A stretch of DNA of 64,000 nucleotides, taken from the NCBI RefSeq assembly GCF_965283645.1, contig NZ_CBDIPG010000001.1, forward strand, positions 744,001-808,000. The letters run 5' to 3'. This DNA comes from Kordia sp965283645. GTDB taxonomy: Bacteria > Bacteroidota > Bacteroidia > Flavobacteriales > Flavobacteriaceae. The translations under genes and the position numbers were made by a program. Position 1 is the first letter of the stretch, and each line of letters starts with the position of its first letter. Below, one piece after another: positions 60,807 to 64,000 of the stretch. Below the pieces are notes generated by a model that searched no databases, was not told the DNA's origin, and was given only the letters and a program-made list of their open reading frames with translations.

Positions 60807-61748
60807 TTACATCAAACCGCGACCGATTTTATTTAACTTATTTTCTTTTTTGTATTCTTTAATTAATTTATCTAGAATCCCGTTTACAAACATACTACTT
60901 TTCGATGTAGAATATTCTTTTGCGAGCTCAATATATTCATTTATGGTGACTTTTGCAGGAATTGAAGGAAATTTTAAGAATTCGCAAATTGCCATTTTTA
61001 ATACTATTAAATCAAGATTTGCAATTCGATCTTTATCCCAGTTTGGTGTTTTTCCTTGAATTTCGGCGGCTAACATGTCATCATTTAATACCGTTTTACG
61101 GAATAAGTCTTTAACAAACTGTTTGTCTTCATCATCTTTGTATAGTTCTGATAAAAAGATTTTCTCTCTTCCTTTCTTCGCTTGTTTTATCGATTTTAAT
61201 ATCAATGTATTAATTACAGGAACATCGTCTAACCATGTTAGTTTTTGATCTTCAAAATATTCATATAATTTATCATTTGGTGCAATAATTTCTGAAAATA
61301 ATTTTGCCACAAAAGCTTTGTCTAAATCATAGCTAGTTTCTGTTTCTGCCATGTATTTTTTATACAAATCACTTGCAATCATTTCATCAAAAATGACACG
61401 AATGTATTCATCATTTAATTCCCAATCGTTTAATTTTCTATGCTGTACCGCTTCTTTTAATTCTTTGTTTTCTACTAAATGTAGAATGATTGCGTTTTGA
61501 ATAAATTTCCTGTTTGGGTTTTTATCTTCTGAAGTCGCCAAGTATTTTTTCTGCGAAAGCGCAAGTTGATTTGTTGCATAATCGCTTAATTTTACAAATA
61601 AATCTAGCGTAAGTATGTATAAATCGTGCATATTCGCAATACTCATGTTGATAAATTTCAACTCTTTGTCAACTTGATCACTTTGTGACTGTGACAATGC
61701 ATAAATGGACTGCATTACTTTAACTCGAATATGTCTTCTTGTTAGCAT
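60807..61748 (-). CDS. nusB: Transcription antitermination factor NusB (long Bacteroidota form)
   Basis: This 313-residue protein ends in a clear NusB domain (about residues 185-300: KKGREKIFLSELYKDDED, NWDKDRIANLDLIVLKMAIC, IPAKVTINEYIELAKEYSTS, KSSMFVNGILDKLIKEYKKE). It is preceded by an extra helical N-terminal region (TRRHIRVKVMQSIYALSQSQ), which is the typical extended form in this phylum. NusB with NusE forms the complex that supports rRNA transcription. First gene of the operon with DUF1573 and yajC. Confidence 0.93.
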   Translation of the reverse strand: MLTRRHIRVKVMQSIYALSQSQSDQVDKELKFINMSIANMHDLYILTLDLFVKLSDYATNQLALSQKKYLATSEDKNPNRKFIQNAIILHLVENKELKEAVQHRKLNDWELNDEYIRVIFDEMIASDLYKKYMAETETSYDLDKAFVAKLFSEIIAPNDKLYEYFEDQKLTWLDDVPVINTLILKSIKQAKKGREKIFLSELYKDDEDKQFVKDLFRKTVLNDDMLAAEIQGKTPNWDKDRIANLDLIVLKMAICEFLKFPSIPAKVTINEYIELAKEYSTSKSSMFVNGILDKLIKEYKKENKLNKIGRGLM

Positions 61749-61780
61749 CTAAGTAAGAACTTTAATTTTAAAAAATGAAA

Positions 61781-61806
61781 GGCGAAAAGATTCAAATCCT
61801 TTCGCC
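61781..61806 (-). terminator. Terminator of the leucine dehydrogenase gene
   Basis: An 11-bp stem (ggcgaaaagat 61781-61791 with atcctttcgcc 61796-61806), with one wobble pair and a 4-base loop; the T-run on the minus strand is broken by one C-A. 33 bp past the stop. Confidence 0.75.
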
Positions 61807-61838
61807 CCGCAAAAATATAATTATTTTGAATAAAGTTA

Positions 61839-62942
61839 CTATTTATTAGCTTCTTTTTTTCTTGTTTCTATTCTATCCAATGCAATGTTTAGTGCAGAAT
61901 TGTGTGTTGTAGAATTATTTATTTCTGAATGTGTAAATATTTCCAATGTTGTATTGTATATATTTTCGGTTTTACGCATGATTTCTGCTTTTCCGTATCC
62001 TTCTAATTCAGCGTATACATTAATAATTCCTCCAGCGTTGATTAAAAAGTCAGGTGCATATGCAATTTCTTTTGCACGTAACATAGCTCCGTGTTTTATT
62101 TCATCTGCTAATTGGTTGTTAGCCGCACCTGCTATTACTTTTGCTTTTAGCTTGTAAATACTTTCGTCATTTATAGTTGCTCCTAAAGCACAAGGTGCAT
62201 ACACATCCATTTCTTCAGCATAAATATCAGCTCCCCTGTAAATTTCGGCTCCGTACGCTTTACTTACTGCTTGCAAACGTTCTTCATTAATATCAGCAAT
62301 CACAACTTTTGCGCCTTCGTTAGATAAATGCTCTACTAATGCTTCACCTACATGTCCAATTCCTTGTACGTATACTTTTTTATCTTCTAAAACATCCGAA
62401 CCAAATTTATATTTAGCTGCAGCTTTCATTCCCATAAAAACTCCGTATGCAGTAATAGGTGAAGGATTTCCTGCGCCACCTCTTGATTCTGAAATTCCAG
62501 TAACATATGGTGTTACGTCTCTAACTAAATCCATATCAACGGTTTCCATTCCGATATCTTCTGCCGTAATGTAACGTCCGCTTAATGAATGTACAAATTC
62601 ACCAAACTTTTTCATCAATTCTGGCGTCTTCTGCGTTTTGGCATCACCAATGATTACCGCTTTTCCACCACCAAGGTTTAATCCTGTAATTGCTGACTTA
62701 AACGTCATTCCACGTGATAAACGAAGTACATCATTTAAGGCTTCCCACTCGTTATTATATTGCCACATTCGGGTTCCTCCCAAAGCAGGTCCTAAAACTG
62801 TGTTATGTATTCCTATTATTGCTTTTAAACCTGTATCTTTGTCATTACAAAAAACAACTTGTTCGTGGTTATCAAAAGATAACTGACCAAATACTGGATC
62901 TACCTTGTGTAATTCATTTGTGTGTATAACGTCTGTAACCAT
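61839..62942 (-). CDS. Leucine (branched-chain) dehydrogenase
   Basis: This 367-residue NAD-dependent Glu/Leu/Phe/Val dehydrogenase has the substrate-binding lysines in GMTFKSAITGLNLGGGKAVI (K82 and K94), the SGRYITAEDIGMETVDMDLV segment, a GIGHVGEALVEHL NAD motif and DFLINAGGIINVY. The sequence type is close to leucine dehydrogenase; phenylalanine and glutamate relatives differ in the substrate pocket. It deaminates leucine, valine and isoleucine to keto acids for catabolism. A near-consensus promoter and its own terminator show a single-gene unit. Confidence 0.92.
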   Translation of the reverse strand: MVTDVIHTNELHKVDPVFGQLSFDNHEQVVFCNDKDTGLKAIIGIHNTVLGPALGGTRMWQYNNEWEALNDVLRLSRGMTFKSAITGLNLGGGKAVIIGDAKTQKTPELMKKFGEFVHSLSGRYITAEDIGMETVDMDLVRDVTPYVTGISESRGGAGNPSPITAYGVFMGMKAAAKYKFGSDVLEDKKVYVQGIGHVGEALVEHLSNEGAKVVIADINEERLQAVSKAYGAEIYRGADIYAEEMDVYAPCALGATINDESIYKLKAKVIAGAANNQLADEIKHGAMLRAKEIAYAPDFLINAGGIINVYAELEGYGKAEIMRKTENIYNTTLEIFTHSEINNSTTHNSALNIALDRIETRKKEANK

Positions 62943-62983
62943 GTATATTATATTTGATTATACTATCTATAAAAAATAGAGTG

Positions 62984-63013
62984 CAAAAATAGTGATAATT
63001 AAAAATTATGCAA
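62984..63013 (-). promoter_or_regulatory. Promoter of the leucine dehydrogenase gene
   Basis: Minus strand: -33 TTG (63013-63011), a 19-nt spacer and -7 TATTTTTG (62991-62984). It is one of the best promoter matches in the window. The leader to the ATG is about 35 nt. Confidence 0.72.
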
Positions 63014-63080
63014 TAAACTTGTTGTTAAAATGAATATTTTTCAAAAAAAATTCAAAAAAAACACTTGCTAATATAGGAAA

Positions 63081-64000
63081 ATGAAAGAATTACAATATTT
63101 AAATAAATATTTTGCAAAATATAAAGGACGCTTACTTTTAGGTATATTAATCACCATTATAGCACAAATTTTTGCTCTTTTTGCTCCAAAACTCATTGGA
63201 AATTCCTTAACCGCAGTTGATAAGTACATTCACAAAGAAATTACAGATATTACAATTGTACAAGATGAACTTTTTGTAAATATCTTAATTATTGTTGGAA
63301 CTTCTGTCCTAGCCGCTTTTTTTACATTTTTAATGCGTCAGACTATTATTAATATTTCTCGATATGTAGAATATGATCTAAAAAATGAAGTGTACCAACA
63401 ATATCAAAATCTATCTACCAATTTTTACAAAAAAAATAGAACAGGCGATTTGATGAATCGTATTAGTGAAGATGTTGGAAAAGTACGTATGTATGCTGGT
63501 CCTGCAATTATGTACAGTATTCGTACCATCACATTATTTGCTTGCTTAATTCCTTTAATGTTCATTACAGCGCCAAAAGTTGCAATTTATACCTTAGTTC
63601 CATTGCCTATTTTATCATTCTTAATATACAAATTGAGTAAAGCCATACAGAAACGAAGTACAATTGTGCAACAATTTCTTTCAAAATTATCCACTTTTAC
63701 ACAAGAATCCTTTTCAGGTGTTTCAGTAATTAAAGCTTACGGAATAGAGCCACAAATCAAGCAAACCTTTGATGCAATGGTGATTGAAGGAAAACAAAAA
63801 AACATGGATTTAGTAAAAGTAAATGCATGGTTTTTTCCCATGATGATTTTACTAATTGGTGCCAGTAACATTCTTGTTATTTACATTGGCGGACTGCAAT
63901 ATATTAATGGAGAAATTGAATTTGGTGTCTTGGCAGAATTTATCATGTATGTAACGATGCTTACGTGGCCAGTTGCCACAATTGGCTGGGTAACTTCTAT
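63081..64000 (+). CDS. ABC transporter with fused membrane domain, 3' end outside window
   Basis: From ATG 63081 the frame is open to the right edge, giving about 306 residues. The visible part is the transmembrane domain of an exporter-type half-transporter: LLGILITIIAQIFALFAPKLIG, the NFYKKNRTGDLMNRISEDVGKV coupling segment with the usual D-x-x-NRI pattern, and FTQESFSGVSVIKAYGIEPQ and LVIYIGGLQYINGEI. The ATP-binding domain must lie beyond 64000. Substrate unknown. It diverges from leucine dehydrogenase across 138 bp. Confidence 0.85.
   Translation, partial: MKELQYLNKYFAKYKGRLLLGILITIIAQIFALFAPKLIGNSLTAVDKYIHKEITDITIVQDELFVNILIIVGTSVLAAFFTFLMRQTIINISRYVEYDLKNEVYQQYQNLSTNFYKKNRTGDLMNRISEDVGKVRMYAGPAIMYSIRTITLFACLIPLMFITAPKVAIYTLVPLPILSFLIYKLSKAIQKRSTIVQQFLSKLSTFTQESFSGVSVIKAYGIEPQIKQTFDAMVIEGKQKNMDLVKVNAWFFPMMILLIGASNILVIYIGGLQYINGEIEFGVLAEFIMYVTMLTWPVATIGWVTS

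Noticed and set aside
1..64000. tRNA, rRNA, CRISPR array or insertion sequence
   Set aside because: No cloverleaf, rRNA-like block, regular spaced repeats or transposase frame was found by eye; small RNAs could still be missed.

Overview
The window is chromosomal DNA from a member of the Bacteroidota, most likely a marine Flavobacteriaceae; a Kordia-like genome would fit. The evidence is low G+C, start codons without Shine-Dalgarno motifs, promoters of the -33 TTG / -7 TAnnTTTG type, T9SS type A sorting domains, Bacteroidota-type NusB and DsbD, and GG-leader peptides of the kind found in this phylum. No rRNA, tRNA, CRISPR array, insertion sequence or integrase was seen. The genus is an inference.

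Region 1 (1-16.5 kb, all minus strand) is one long operon for a phage-tail-like contractile injection system, probably of the extracellular (eCIS/PVC/Afp) class. In transcription order it encodes a DUF4255 (Pvc16-like) protein, an unknown 186-residue protein, a single oversized sheath protein, two gp19-type tube proteins, a 51-residue DUF5908 protein, a LysM tube/baseplate protein, a VgrG-like spike, a PAAR tip, a gp25 baseplate protein, two giant baseplate J-type proteins, and an unknown protein of at least 881 residues that runs off the left edge. The AAA+ ATPase, tape measure, fibre and toxin cargo genes are not seen and may lie further left. A set of phased TGTTTTTCC repeats lies upstream of the operon.

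Region 2 (16.7-22.7 kb) holds tmk, a four-gene signalling cassette (118-residue protein, membrane protein, HisKA_3 sensor kinase, NarL-type regulator), a divergent tandem pair of phage tail collar-domain proteins, and a T9SS-secreted protein.

Region 3 (22.9-43.5 kb) contains tilS-dsbD-DUF885 metallopeptidase, pabB, lipoproteins and membrane proteins of unknown function, a DUF3526 ABC transporter, aconitase and a DUF6438 protein. It includes three clear signs of gene decay: an ATP-grasp gene with its middle deleted and a nonsense codon, a neighbouring frame broken by TAG, and a DUF5916 outer-membrane protein split by an in-frame TAA followed at once by ATG.

Region 4 (43.5-54 kb) has three SurA-like periplasmic chaperones with a MoxR ATPase, then a small island with a Skp/OmpH chaperone and GG-leader (class I lanthipeptide-like) precursors, then guaB, an HMG-CoA lyase and a third leader-like peptide.

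Region 5 (54-64 kb) is housekeeping: a LysE exporter, two MscS channels, pyrD, pepT, a DUF1801 protein, the nusB-DUF1573-yajC operon, leucine dehydrogenase with a near-perfect Bacteroidota promoter, and the start of an ABC exporter that runs off the right edge.
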